Positions 45,121 through 57,183 of a stretch of 64,000 bases of DNA are shown piece after piece. This DNA comes from Cliona cf. orientalis. Taxonomy: Eukaryota > Porifera > Demospongiae > Clionaida > Clionaidae. The stretch lies in contig OZ005691.1 in assembly GCA_963930775.1 (NCBI GenBank), positions 7,685,000-7,748,999 of the forward strand, read 5' to 3'. Positions within the stretch are counted from its first letter, which is position 1. The number at the start of each line of letters is the position of its first letter. Under the pieces are notes generated by a model, which saw only the letters and a program-made list of their open reading frames with translations, did no database searches and was not told the origin of the DNA. The translations under genes and the position numbers were made by a program.

Positions 45121-47697
45121 ATGGCGAGTTCTTCGAGGAAACGTAAACGTGAACGCTACGGGTTTGACTTGAGCTTCGCGACCCTGGAGGAGAAAGAAGC
45201 TTTTCTACAGAGGCTACAGAACGTCCGTAGATTGATGACACCAGCAGGAGCCCCTCTGCTCGAGAACCAGAACCTTGTCTATGCCCTACTTGATCTTGCT
45301 GAGTCTGGCTCCCGCCCGACCCTTGACCCCCATAGCGATAATGCTGGCCCAGCTACTAGGTCTTTCATGCGCAACAGTGGTAAGTTATGGAAAATGCTAT
45401 TGCATGAGTTTACAAATACAGCAGTGAGTATAAGCTGCTATCAATAATTTTAGGAATGTACACTGACGGTGCGTCTTCTGAGGAGCAGTCTTTGTTTATT
45501 GCAGAAAGACATTGCTTCTCTGATTTAGTTGAAGGCCTGTCAACGCAATGCCCATGTGGAAAGACGAGCGCTCCCTGGGTACTAGAATCTGTTGTACAGG
45601 TATGAAGATCAATGTGAAACTTTAGCCGTGTATGTCAATCCACTACTATCCCAGAAAGGGCACTCTATCCGAGCTCTTTTCTGTTGTCGTCGCTGTAAGC
45701 AGCAAAGACGTACATGGTCTAGTTCCCGTGTGCTGGCAGGGCACTATATAGTGAACCAAAAGTATGTCTCATTGCCAGCTTAGAACATGAAATACATAAT
45801 AATATTGTTTGTATAATTGCTATTATAGGATGGTGCATGCATTCACATGTGCGGGGATGTTGCCTTCTCAGTATACCCACTTGAGTATGTTTTCTGGCGT
45901 AGGAATTGTTGGTCATGCTTACATCCGCCGAGGTTGTCTTACCCATGGTTGACAAAATATTATGTACATTTATTTGTTGTCTACCTTTAGTGTATCAAAA
46001 GCTAGGGTACATTGAAATAGTTGGAAGAGCTGCTGAGATGAGTATGCGTGTTAGTGTGGAAGAAGTGCAAGCTCTTCCGGAGTACTCAACCAAAGGAGAG
46101 GTACAAGTGACTGCAAACCAAATGCTGTAATTTTATTGTCTCCACAAACTTTAGTGGGTCATTACTGATGCACGGCATGATTCCACAGCCAATGCATACC
46201 ACAGTACAGTGCCATGCTTGTCTGGAAGGTATACACGTAGAACTTTTAGGGTTCTTGTCATCAGTTAATAGAATTTTTATGTGGCACAGTACGCACAAGA
46301 TTGTTGGTATCAGCACCATCTCTCGAGCTGCTCATGCTACTGCACAGACTAGGGAGTTAGCTTGTACCAAAGATGTTCTGCCGCAGGTTATTGACCGAGG
46401 TTAGTTCTTGTGCTTGTGTCAAATTTCATGTGAATTGAGTATGTGCGATATAAATATAGGTCTCCATGTTGTTGAAGTTGCTCATGACATGCAGGCGCAA
46501 GTGGCCAAGTATATTAGAGAAACGCTTGGACTAGTTAACTCTTATGATACTTGGCATGGTATGGTTGTATTTCAGCAACATACGTTGTTAGCTATGTTTA
46601 TTGTGATGATGCATAGGAACAAAGAATGTGGCTAGGGAGATGAAGAAGATCACTGAAGGCCGAGTGAAAGACAAGGGGAAGACATGGTTCCCACAGTTTG
46701 TGGACAAACGTAAGGATGTCTGTATTATTTCAGTACTATTTGACATAATATAAGATTATGTATTCACATTAATAATAGGAAGGAGTGTGAAGATACATCT
46801 CTACTGGGCCATGAAGAATTGTAGTGATTCACCCAGTAAACTCCAGGAACTGATTATGAATATCCCCTGTCACTACCAGGTATATAATTTTGCACATTCA
46901 CTGGGGCGAGCCTAGCCTCACAACAGGCCTTGTACACCATAATAGCTATGACAGTGTACTTACAATTGTGTACATGTACATGTGCACACACAGGGCCAGC
47001 ACTCCAAATGCCCATCTATCTCCCCTTGCCACACGCCAGCCTACACACCGAGTAAGATCAAGCTGGATAATGAGAAGGCCATCGAGAGCTTACACCAGCA
47101 GCTGAAGTCTACCTACATATACCGCAGTGCTGAAGATTTTTGCAGAGTGAGCACCACACGTGTACAATGGGATTATTGTTTTATGTCTGTCTATTGTTCT
47201 AGTGTCGTGACACCTACTGGGTAGAGTCCTTCAATCATCAGCTGTTGACTTACTTACCAAAGCGGATTCACTTCTCGACTGTGACGTTCAATATGAGAAT
47301 GAATTTGGCAGTTCTAGACTGGGTTAGGATGTTTGATACCTTCACATGACATTGTACGTGTACACTTGACTAACTGCAGAACGAGAACGTGAATCGTGCT
47401 TACACCAGTGTACGTAAGGTGAAAGACCTCAGGAGACCAGATCGGCGCACTCCCTTGAAGGTGCTGGTGAAGAAGAAGTACAGCTTTGTGGAGTTGCTCT
47501 GGGCTATGTTTGTCACTCGAAATAAAGTTGACTTGATGTAAGTACTTTTGTGCCTCACTTTAGAGATGACTTTATTGAAATTTTATAGGGAAATTGATGA
47601 TGACGATGAAGGTGGTGGTGACGATGGAGAGGAGTTTGAAGATGGGGAACAACTACCACCTGAATCAGACTCAGATGAAAGTGAAGATGAGTGCTAA
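45121..47697 (+). CDS. 14-exon transposase-like gene, intact (580 aa)
   Basis: Exons 45121-45379, 45454-45599, 45655-45761, 45829-45932, 45991-46100, 46155-46228, 46290-46399, 46460-46558, 46617-46709, 46779-46879, 46994-47146, 47203-47322, 47380-47537, 47589-47697. Every junction has GT/AG and every phase matches, giving 1,743 nt without a stop. Features: a basic N-terminus (SSRKRKRERYG); a zinc-ribbon-like pair CPCG (119-122) and CCRRC (145-149); a transposase-like core with TDARHDST (D247/D251), VAHD (D313) and YWVESFNH (E460), a plausible DDE triad; a TWHGTKN and GKTWFPQFVDK segment between; and an acidic Asp/Glu-rich tail. The family occurs in many invertebrates, and I recall it as transposon-derived; superfamily unassigned. 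Intactness with 13 introns suggests either a recently active element or domestication. Confidence 0.85.
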
Positions 47698-48760
47698 AGG
47701 TACGTATGCTAAATCTACTTGTATCCCCATGTACATGTGTGTGACATACATGTATATTTGTAGTCAACAGGCTCTGAGGGGAACTCTTGCTAAATAGTCA
47801 CTACCCTAAATTGTTTTCCTTTTTCTTGCAAAAAATGTAAGTACATGTACACCAGATACGTCTTGCAGGACTAGTTGATATTACATGTACATGTACATAC
47901 ATGAATCCTGCTAGGAACTGCTGTCTCGTGTGTCACTCAGTTGCCTACAAATTGTCGTGTCTGTGTAGCCATAGTGGTTTTGCTGAATATGCACTGTTGT
48001 CCAATACATAAGATAAGTGTATACGTATTATTAAATTTTAGCGTCATAATACACATTCTGTGACGTCACATTCATGTATCCATTCTCATTTACCATGTAC
48101 TGTTATGCCTCCTTTCGAATTTCTTGCTAGAAACGCCTCTGGTGCCACTCCCCAGAAGTATCGTGTGTGTTTGATGTTCCTTCTCTGCCGTGTGCTGAAT
48201 GCATTTTAGGAGATCCTTACTCAATGGCTCGTGGATATTTATAATACATGTACGTGAAATAATTATTCGTATGCACACATACATGTACATGTACATCTTG
48301 CATAATTTTACATGATTACTGGTACTGTGCACCAAATAGAAATTGTTTTTGTATCATGTGTACTAAGTCAAGCAGTATAAGGCCATGTACATGTACACTT
48401 ACGATTATTGTAATAAATATAATTCGTACGTATATGCAGGGCAAGCAGTCTAAAAACTGCTCCAGTTCAAGGACGTTCAGAAGGAGGATTTGGCTGATCT
48501 GGATTAGGTTAGTGCTATTTTTATGCTCATGCTATTGCAGAACCTTACGTATGTATTAAATTTTATGCACGTATATAATTATCACCTAATCACTCACTGA
48601 ACACCAGGTACATGTGTAACCATATAGAAATTCCCCCTTGTGGATTCTCTTTCTGGACTACGTCGGTCAATGCATGCAAGGACAGGTATCTAAAAGTTTA
48701 TAAATTTTTATAGGAACAAAGGGAGGGACTTCAGCTGTTCTCGTACTACTCTATTGCAGG
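47698..48760. other. Convergent intergenic stretch, TACATG-rich
   Basis: Between the two convergent genes. Rich in overlapping TACATGTACATG runs (for example 47836-47850, 47882-47898, 48282-48296, 48384-48398). No coding signal; no AATAAA was located near the upstream stop. Confidence 0.5.
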
Positions 48761-49240
48761 CTAATCTTCTGGTGGGAACTCGGCCTCAGGCTCGTCATTC
48801 GCCATGTCTGCCTCGAAGGTGGACTTGTAGTCTCGATAATTCCCATCATGGCTGGGGTACCTGGACCTGATCTCCTGGCGAGTGTAGAGAAAGGTAAGGA
48901 TTTATGTAGTGTGGATACTGTAGTGTACGTGTACTTACAGTAACAACACATTTGGGCATAATTTCCCTTTTATCATGAATGACGGTCCTTCCCTCCTTCC
49001 TCCGCAGGTACTCCTCATCATTCCACAGCCCAACGTCACTCAATACCTTCCAGAAGAGGCGGTAGAGCCTGAACCTCTTCTCATCGTTGGCTGGATGAGG
49101 ACTAGCTGACCCACGGAGGAAGTCGGGAGGTAGCTGGATGATACAGGGAGTGCAGAGACAGTGGTGGCAGTGATCCGGTCCTCGAAGCACTGGGTACCGA
49201 GGATTCTCCCGATATCCACGGGGGTGACTAGGGAAATAAC
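48761..49240 (-). CDS. Cys-rich companion protein, last two exons
   Basis: Exon 48939-49240 (phase-1 acceptor CATGTAG) encodes CHHCLCTPCI, then a FRLYRLFWKVLSDVGLWNDEEYL block and KREIMPKCVV. It splices in phase 0 (ACT|GTAAGT) to exon 48761-48874, which ends in DEPEAEFPPED and TAG. The C-x2-C-x-C-x2-C cluster and the F-W-x(7)-G-x-W-x(4)-Y pattern match small proteins that I recall accompanying the transposase-like family of the neighbouring gene in other invertebrates. The 5' exon(s) between 49240 and about 49735 were not resolved; a candidate ATG with ATGGCGGCTACA lies at 49730-49732. Convergent with the 14-exon gene; its promoter would be the inverted TATA region near 49780. Function unknown. 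Confidence 0.6.
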
Positions 49241-49774
49241 CTACATGCAGTTGCAAATTTCAGCATCAGTACCAGGCTTCGTGGTGAACCTTTAGTAACT
49301 TATCCCCTACTTGAGGCATCCACTGGGTCAGGACTATCAGAGGCTGGAGAGATGCTGTGACTCCACCTCAAAGCAACAGAGGAGTTCGGAGGCTGATTTG
49401 CCATAAAAAAGTCTGTGACCATGGCTACAAAGGCTGGAGGAACCTGGGCTCCTTGACTCTCTACTCTCACCTATCAAGTGTGGAAGACTTTACATGTAGT
49501 TTTTATGTTTTTATATTGAGTTACTATTCAATCTTACAGTTATTTCAGTCTGTTCTGTGCCAGAAGCCATTGGTAGTAAACACGCTAACAGTGGTTGCCA
49601 AAAAAGGTTTCAGTAGTAACCAAGACAAGTTGCCACGTGTTCAAGAGCTCTGACAGAGCTTACTGCGCGTGTGCATGGCTATGTGTAAGGCCACAGTGGA
49701 GGGAGTTTTGAAAGTTTGAATGTAGCCGCCATTTGCAGGTGCATACTAACCAACTTCCGGTACCGGGCCCTCCC

Positions 49775-49783
49775 CCTTTTATA
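49775..49783 (-). promoter_or_regulatory. TATA box TATAAAAGG (minus strand)
   Basis: Within GGCGGGGTATAAAAGGGGGAG on the minus strand, followed by GGCCCGGT as at the left promoter. It is about 45 bp upstream of the candidate ATG at 49732. Confidence 0.6.
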
Positions 49784-49903
49784 CCCCGCCCCGACCTCGC
49801 GACTGCGCGATCTCCAAGCGCGCAATCTGGTCTATTTTATGCGCGAGCTCCTCGTTTAAGGTTAGTTCATCATTTACTTAGTATCAAGTATTAATTTTGT
49901 AAT

Positions 49904-50079
49904 TACCGTACTTAATCTAATACCACGTATCGAAAAAAAGAATTTCAATTTTGAAAAACGCGCGTTTTTCTGGTAAATGTTGTCAATCGCTCCATATTAT
50001 ATAAACGTTATGAGAATTCATAAAATGCTAATTTATTGCATTAAATTGGATCATGCGTTGTATTCAATTAACTACGGTA
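49904..50079. mobile_element. R9 MITE (TACCGTA family), copy 2
   Basis: TACCGTACTTAATCTAATA at the left, ATTCAATTAACTACGGTA at the right, 176 bp, same interior as 42664-42823 and 52249-52425. 50080-50878 to its right holds only a (GTA)n tract near 50537-50553. Confidence 0.85.
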
Positions 50080-51394
50080 TAAAAGAAAAATTTCGCCAAA
50101 TCGAGATACTTTTGTATTACACAAACGTTCCGTAAATTATTGCCGAGCACGAAGTATTGGATCATCTTCAGAGTCCCTCTGTTATAACATATACTTAGCT
50201 TTCTAGCTGCTACTCCAGCACAAAGTATGTTCTCTCGTCTTCATGTGCCACATTTTCTGGACCTGGAGTTAAATCTAGTGATCTTTACTAGAAACACTAA
50301 TGCATAATGGACATACTATTATACATACGTTCATACATACAACGCTAGCTGCCAATCTCTGAACCACTGTCTATAAGACATAGCCTCGTTCCCTTACCTC
50401 CATCTTTTCAGGATAGCCATCCCCAGGCCTGCTCAAAGAGCCTAGATAAGGCTAGAGAAACAGAGGCTAGATGAAATTTGCCCAGTAAGAGCCTCCATTC
50501 TGAAGATTCATAGCAGCGAACGTTGAGTATCAAAATTTAATGTAGTAGTAGTAGTAGTCTCGCCTTCCAACATGTATACAAGTCCAAAACTTGCAGTCAG
50601 TGACTTCCACTGAGTCAGACTTGTAGTATTAAACTAGCAGAGCAACAGAGTCTGTACCAGCTATCAAAAGTAGCTATGCATGCCCAATCATTCCTTTCCT
50701 CGCACGCGGCACTATTAAATTTGCACCATGTGTACTCATAGTAAAGTATTTGCAAGTATAGCAAAGCTTGCTACACCCATAACAGATCTAGAACAGGCGA
50801 AATTTTTTCTGATTCGAGCTAATAGTGATATGATTTCATTCATTCTTATACTATATTATATATAACAGACGCAACTGGATGGTTTATTTTCAATTGGAGG
50901 AAATGGTATCATCTGCATCTATCTGATAGCAGATGATGATCCTTATGGAATCATTACAGTTGTGTCCAATAAGCTCCAGTGCTTACTATGCAACCATGAG
51001 TGTAAGCATGTTGCTTACATTGAAAGCTACTTAGAATCAGAAGATCCTCCAGAAGTGCTTGAACAAATGATTTCTATCCTTAACACACCATTAACTGGTA
51101 CTAAGTCAGTTTCTCCGATGGGAATATCATGGAAAAAGTCAGCCTTTGAACTGCCTGAACATATACAGAGTATACTGAGAGACGGTGTTTTGCAATCATT
51201 TCAGTGTAATGCTGAAGGAGACGTTATACTTCTAAGTGAAAGTGACAATAATCTGTGTACTTCCTGCAAATCTGAGCTTGGCTATGAGGATGAAAAACTT
51301 CCCTTGATCACAGAACAAAGGATATTTACAGCAATTGGTAAAAAGCTACGATCTCTAGTCTAAGAATACTGTATTAGGCCAACAGTAATAATAT

Positions 51395-51632
51395 CCTTGT
51401 TTCCTGTCCCCATCAGGATGCCATGAGTATGCGGGCAGGCGGTTATTATCTATTATTGACTAAGAAATTATTATTCATAGTCCACTATACTATACAGACA
51501 TTATTATGCTGCTGCTTACTCCATGGATATCATTACAGGCCCATCTGCTAATGAGAGTCATAGCATAAAATGCAATAATAATTGTAGATGCAGTAGCCTA
51601 AAAGGCATACAGGCGGGTGACAGGAAACAAGG
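51395..51632. mobile_element. MITE with CCTTGTTTCCTGTC ends inside KDZ gene
   Basis: 14-bp perfect inverted repeats CCTTGTTTCCTGTC (51395-51408) and GACAGGAAACAAGG (51619-51632). Internal ATGCGGGCAGGCGG resembles the ATGCGGGCGGGCGG of the Harbinger-like MITEs at 17.8 and 18.7 kb. Its right end abuts the KDZ exon, and AACAAG could serve as that exon's acceptor. Confidence 0.75.
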
Positions 51633-52248
51633 AATTTACAAAGCATGGCCTTATTGATAATTATTATGATCATACTTCAGTTCGCAGATTGAAGTGTATT
51701 AATTGTGGATTATTACACCATTTTGATGGTTATGAGAAGGGGATGCTCAATATGGGGGTGTGTGTAGTCTCCTATAGTGTTTTGAGATCATATATGCATC
51801 ATTTTTTTAATGCCAGGTAAGTGCTCATGATCTTTCAAACATTCCAGATGTTAATATAATATTATTTCTATCTATAGATGTCCTATGTACACATACTATA
51901 CCATCATGGCTTCATTACACCGAGATGCTGGAGAATTTAATTTGCCTTCTAAATTCCCTTATCACTGGTTTAAAGCTTCTTGGTATCACTACTTAAGTAT
52001 CTTGGACATAGATTATGAAAACGGTTTCAGATGTCCCAATTGTACTGTTGATGGCAATCCTCCCGACATCATCATATGTGATGCCACCTCACTGGCATTT
52101 CGTCGTGATCTACAAGAAGGACCTGATTTTAATGTACCATCACAGGGTTATGTTTTGGATGGAAGGTAAATACCTAAACAATAATACAGTACCTTCGATT
52201 CACGAAAAGGACCCATGGGAGGTGCACCTTACGTTGGTGGGATGAGAT

Positions 52249-52425
52249 TGCCGTACTTAAACTAATACTACGCGTGGAAAAAATTTTTTTTCAATTTTGA
52301 AAAATGCGTGTTTTTCTGGTAAAGGTCGTCAATCGTTCCATAATATATAAACATCATGAGAATTCATAAAATGCTATTATATTGCGTTAAATTAGATCAT
52401 GCATTGTATTCGATTAACTACGGTA
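52249..52425. mobile_element. R9 MITE (TACCGTA family), copy 3
   Basis: Right end ATTCGATTAACTACGGTA exact; left end one base off (TGCCGTACTTAAACTAATA). It lies 83 bp after a KDZ exon. A separate TACCGTAATTCACGAAAA end occurs at about 52607, and AAAATTTTTTTCGTGAAAA near 52664-52682 mirrors it. Confidence 0.8.
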
Positions 52426-52689
52426 TACCTACCACAAATCCTGTGAATCACAGTCCCAGTTTGTTATGCTCACGCTTGCGCAGTCAATTAATACACTTGC
52501 TGAATGGTCACTTGTTACTATGGATAGCAGCCAGGACAGCGGTCCCAATAGCTACAAGTACATGTATACCTTCGTTGAAAATAACAGCCAGCCCATTTCA
52601 GCCTTGTACCGTAATTCACGAAAATTTCATTGTTAAACAATTTTTATTTCGCGCGAGGAGACGAAAATTTTTTTCGTGAAAATAGTTTA

Positions 52690-53829
52690 TCTGTATATAC
52701 TAACTTATACAGTGAATATATGGCGCATGCTTAAAGTTGACGAAATTACACGAATATATTTCAAATTAATTTTTTGCAAACAAAATTAAGTTAAACAGTA
52801 ATAGAGTGTAGCAAAGGTGTTTGGTCTTGGTTTTTCATAGCAAAGGTCAGCTATGTTGGTTATCTGTACCTGAACACGTGGCGATCTAATACATGAAAAT
52901 AAAATTCATTGAAATGGGTGGAGCTCAGCTTGCTTGTTAGCAACTCAGTAGAGCAGCCATCTCAATATAGTGGCCATCATACTCTGGTCCCATGGTGACT
53001 GCTATAATGAGATTTCTCTATATTATAAATGTCAGCCCCACGCCATAGCACGCAGTCACTAATGTTATTTGCCTACCTCATGACCTAAACTCTCTCTTTG
53101 AGAAAGCCTAGAAATGGTGCTGTAGACAATCCTTACCATCAACACTTTCAGATTCTGTCAGGCTATTTTCACCAGAGATATACTGAAATGGATCCAGTTC
53201 TGTAGATATCAGCTAGGAGACACCTGAGGAGTCGTTGCTCTGGTGTTTCTCTTCTTAGGAATTGTTACTGAAAATAACCCACTTCACACTGCCAGCAAGT
53301 CTGAGGCTCCCCCAGCTCACTGGCATATCCAGGGAGTGTTCAGGCTTTGGTGGAATGCAATTATAATAATGTACTTGACCATTACTATTAGTGGCTAATT
53401 AATATTATAATCGTTGCTCGTTTATAAATGCTATACTGCTTTGTATCATCGCTTGAAATTTCGACCAACCTACTAGACCAAGAAGAGAGAAAGGCTACTA
53501 GCAGCTAGCAGCTGGGTGAGTATTGGTATAGTCTGCTTTTGTATAGTATTACACATCCATTAACGTATAGTTCAAAGTACATGATAATGCACGAGCACAC
53601 TTGCTTGACTATAACAAGCAGGCTAGCTGTTTTGGTGATTTATCTAACCAGCAAAACAAGAGATGTCCCTTCTTAAGCTTTTCCAAATAGCAGCAGCAGT
53701 CTCGCAGTACAAGTAGCGGCTACTTCTATTGTAGAAGAGGATGACATAGATGTCACTTGTAAACTATCACTTATAAATTGCAGTACAGATCTTAAACTCT
53801 TAGTAACTATGCATGATAATAATAAAAAT
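52690..53829. other. Intron sequence without recognised feature
   Basis: AT-rich; no exon, TIR or repeat boundary could be supported. Confidence 0.4.
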
Positions 53830-55960
53830 ACAATATCAATGTGGACTTGAGTAGCTCCGATGAAGAGGAGTCACCATGTTCTAGTCTGACCAGTGTTACC
53901 AGTGATGCTGATGAGAGTAGTGACTTGGATGATCCTCCTATGGCAGAACATCCTGCTTTAGCCACATCAGAGTATGTCAAAGTAGCTAACTTTGTTCGGT
54001 CCAGATCTCTTAGCGCTGACTTCCGGTATAACTTGCTCAAGAATCACTTCAAGCCTGGGGTAAATTACAGCTTTCCAAAGAGCACCAGTACTGGTCGATC
54101 ATTTCAGTATTGGTGGTCTTACAGTTTCCCTGGCTTGTATACAGTAAGCCGATGCCTTCCCTGCAATATATCTTTGCCTCTACTATAAAGATGCTAACTT
54201 AGATCTGACAACCTTTTTATGATAATGATACACCAATAGACAGATGTACGATCTCAACTTAACCTGGCCATGGCATGATAGAGTTGCTTCTATCTTCATG
54301 TTTCCTCAATTCTCATAATGATGTCAGCAAATAATAATACTTATAATAGGCCAAAGAAATATTTGACTGTGTATACAGTGATTCCCATCTGTGGTTAGTA
54401 AATTTTTTCATCATTATATTATGGGGCTACCTTCCTGTGGTGGAGTGAGATCCTCCCATATGACAGCGCTACCCTCAGTGTTGGCAGCCATCAGAAGCTA
54501 TCATCTATATTCAATACAATAGTTCTCTGTGGATAATAAAGTATCGCATTATATAGACACCTTGATAATGCCATGGATATCAAGAGAGATCTTACAGAGG
54601 TAGAGAGTCATGGCAAGCTCTATTAAATGTCAGAGTGGATGCAGGTAACACTGTAGATATTGACACTCTCTTAGTTCGGGAAGACCTACTTGGCTTCCTA
54701 AAGTGTGATACTGGGATTCAGGCCATGATTTAGCAGGCAAGATAACTAGCACTTTACTGGCTTATGGTTTGGACCTCTCCAATTTTCAAAGGTAGGCGTA
54801 TGATGGAGCAGGTAACATGGCTTGTTCTGTTAATGGTACCGCAGCTCTCTCATCACAGCAGATTACCTCTAGCACTACCTCAACCTCAACCTTGCTGTTG
54901 TGAGTTTGCTACAAGTCACACGTTTTCGTAACATGATGAGTGTTGGGAAGAGTATTTCAATTCTTTGCTGCTCACCCCAAATGACGCAGGCACTTGAGAC
55001 ACTCAGCCAGCATCAAATGTTCACAAGCTGAAGGACCATTGTCATACTAGGTGGATTCAGAGTGTATCGATGCCATGGAAATCTTTGCTCCCTTCACCCA
55101 GTCCATTGTTGCCTACATGGAGAGCATCTGTGATGATGGTCCTCGCTTATGGGCACTACTGATGCCAGGAGCCTGTTGCTTGCTATCAACATGACTGATT
55201 TCATCTCCGCTTTGATCATCACTATAGTGCTTGTCTCAAATATCTCCAGGCCTTGACATTCAACCTTCAAGCGGAAACTAAAAACATCGTAGCTGCTATG
55301 GAGAGATAGACAGTCAATTCAACACTACAAGATGTTCGAGATAACATCGACACTTATCATCACTCATTGTATTGTAGAGAAGATGTGTAGACACAGAACC
55401 ATCTGTTCCACAGAGATGTAGTTGTCAAACACATTGAAGCAACTTTCCCGCCAGCACTCTATCTGAGTACTACTGCTATTCATTATCTATTCCTTTGGTC
55501 CATCATCTTCTACCTGAGATGCAGTCAGCTCCAATCAACAAAGAGTTTTGTTGGGTCTGTCTATTTTACCATCGATCATTGTCACTTTATCATCTGAGGA
55601 ATGTGATAGCAAGGTTATTGAGCTAGCTGTTGTGTATTGATGTGATCTTCCATCACAAGGTTGCATCACCTCAGAGTTACAATGCTGGCAGATGAAGTGG
55701 CGGCAGCATCTAAAGGATCATGGACAAAACAGTTTGCCTTCCAGTTCTGCTGCTGCTACTCTCAGGCATGCTGCTGTACCCAAATATGACAGCACTAATA
55801 AGTGTCCTGTACACTCTACCTGCTGCTCGGCTGAGAGATCTTTCAATATAGTCTAAAGTGAATCATAACTCCTTTTCGATCATCCACGACTACACATGTA
55901 TGTATGTTATTGTGTGGGAAGGGTATATAGACATTTCACAAGTATGATAACTTTAATTCT
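53830..55960 (+). mobile_element. hAT transposase remnant (TTF/ZMYM-like type)
   Basis: A decayed hAT-superfamily transposase. From 53841 an acidic N-terminus leads into YSFPKSTSTGRSFQYWW and FPGLYT, the TTF-type finger start. Near 54765-54850 GLDLSNF..YDGAGNMA appears with a stop in between. At 54950-55010 there is an SVGKSISILCCSPQM-like piece. At 55795-55850 the C-terminal CSAERSFNIV, the hAT dimerisation signature, is followed by a stop. Multiple frame changes and stops throughout. No TIRs or 8-bp duplication were pinned down. It lies in the KDZ gene's large intron. Confidence 0.75.
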
Positions 55961-56166
55961 AAGGTGTGAATAAAAACTTTGCTTCCAAGAAATTTTCAGG
56001 TGCGATCCATTCTGCGTGCTCATTTGAATACTTTGTCATGGATAGCTTCCCAGAGTCTCTCTCTGTCTGTGTAATTTAATGCCTGCTGGTTTTGCCCTAC
56101 TTCAATCTTATAAATACATGTTCCCAACATTATCACTGGCTGTAAAAAAACATTGGAAAAAGATTG

Positions 56167-56247
56167 GTCCAGGCGGGATTTGAAGTGGCATACACGTTTG
56201 ATGTGACTTGGAAGTCATTGAGCTTAACCACTAGACCATCTGGACAG
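56167..56247 (-). tRNA. tRNA-like sequence or SINE head (degenerate)
   Basis: On the minus strand GTCCAG...CTGGAC can close a 6-bp acceptor stem over 79 nt. An A-box TGGTCTAGTGG and a B-box-like CTTCAAATCCC are in tRNA positions. The anticodon arm (GACTTCCAAGTC) is a short palindrome that does not leave a proper 7-nt loop, and the T-stem does not pair well. More likely a tRNA-derived SINE or tRNA pseudogene than a working tRNA. Confidence 0.45.
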
Positions 56248-56289
56248 TAGCATGGTTGTGGTTTCTGTGTTTTGACAAGGACATTAACT

Positions 56290-56545
56290 GCACAATACAT
56301 TGAGTGGGCACTGTCAATAGGCATGGTTACGAAGGCTAAGTTACAAAATGGCACTATTTGTGATGCTTGTGGACCATGTCCCTCGATTTGAAGCACACTG
56401 AAGCCCATTTTTACCAAATTCGACTGATTCGTTGTGCTTATGAGTCGCTTAGATGCCTAGGCATCGAGAGATGGCAATTTTTGTGCTAACAACAACGACA
56501 ACGACGACACGACCGATTACTTTACCTCTTGCGGATGCACATGGG
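56290..56545 (+). repeat. Dispersed repeat R10, copy 2
   Basis: Partner of 20105-20390, ending in CTTGCGGATGCACATGGGG. It begins just beyond the tRNA-like sequence, so the two may form one SINE-like unit, although copy 1 lacks an evident tRNA head. Confidence 0.7.
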
Positions 56546-56888
56546 GTAATGATCGTCATTATGAGTCAGTGTTACCTTCCCGCTCTTAGACACCATATAA
56601 GATAGACAGCAAAATTTTAATAATCATAACAATTAATGGTACAGTACAAGTATAGTTCTGCTTCATTTACAAAAAATTGTCCACAAATTGTTTTGGCTCA
56701 ATAACCAATGCCCATTGTTCCTTCAAAGTATGCTTTGGCTATGACACGGAAAATGCAGTTAAACACATCCCAAGGGATATATCAAGCGTCTGCTGGTACT
56801 TTTTGGAGAGGAACAACACAAGCACATGCAGAATAATCAATATTTTGATGTTCCAGGAAAGAGGCTAGAAGTGCTAATGCATCGGTAC

Positions 56889-57012
56889 TTGTCCAGGATT
56901 GCCATTGGGTGTCCTGGGTTATCCTGGGGTTAGGGGATGGGTATGGGGATAGGGTTAGGGTTAGGGATAGGGAACCAGGACATCTCGGGACGTTCACCGG
57001 CAATCCTGGACA
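56889..57012. repeat. Foldback with telomere-like core
   Basis: TGTCCAGGATTGCC and GGCAATCCTGGACA, and inside them TGTCCTGG and CCAGGACA, face each other. The core holds GGGATAGGGTTAGGGTTAGGG (56946-56968), i.e. two to four TTAGGG-type units, the metazoan telomere repeat. Confidence 0.75.
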
Positions 57013-57183
57013 TCCCTGAATGCATCTCAGAGGTCATGTTTGTTGGCATAGCAAGCTTACTCATGCGGAGCTTATTGGAGCCTTTTATAAAGGACAACAG
57101 CTGTAACTTACTATCTAACTGTCATGCCCTTTTATCACTTAACATACTAAAAGACGTCTCAGTTTTCATCTTTCCGTGCCAAA

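Noticed and set aside
47555..47767. His-rich minus-strand frame
   Set aside because: Antisense to the Asp/Glu-rich last exon of the transposase-like gene.
49357..49653. 98-codon plus-strand frame
   Set aside because: Low-complexity composition, no motif, and opposite to the expected 5' part of the companion gene.
53807..54040. Minus-strand frame of 77 codons
   Set aside because: Antisense of the acidic N-terminus of the hAT remnant.
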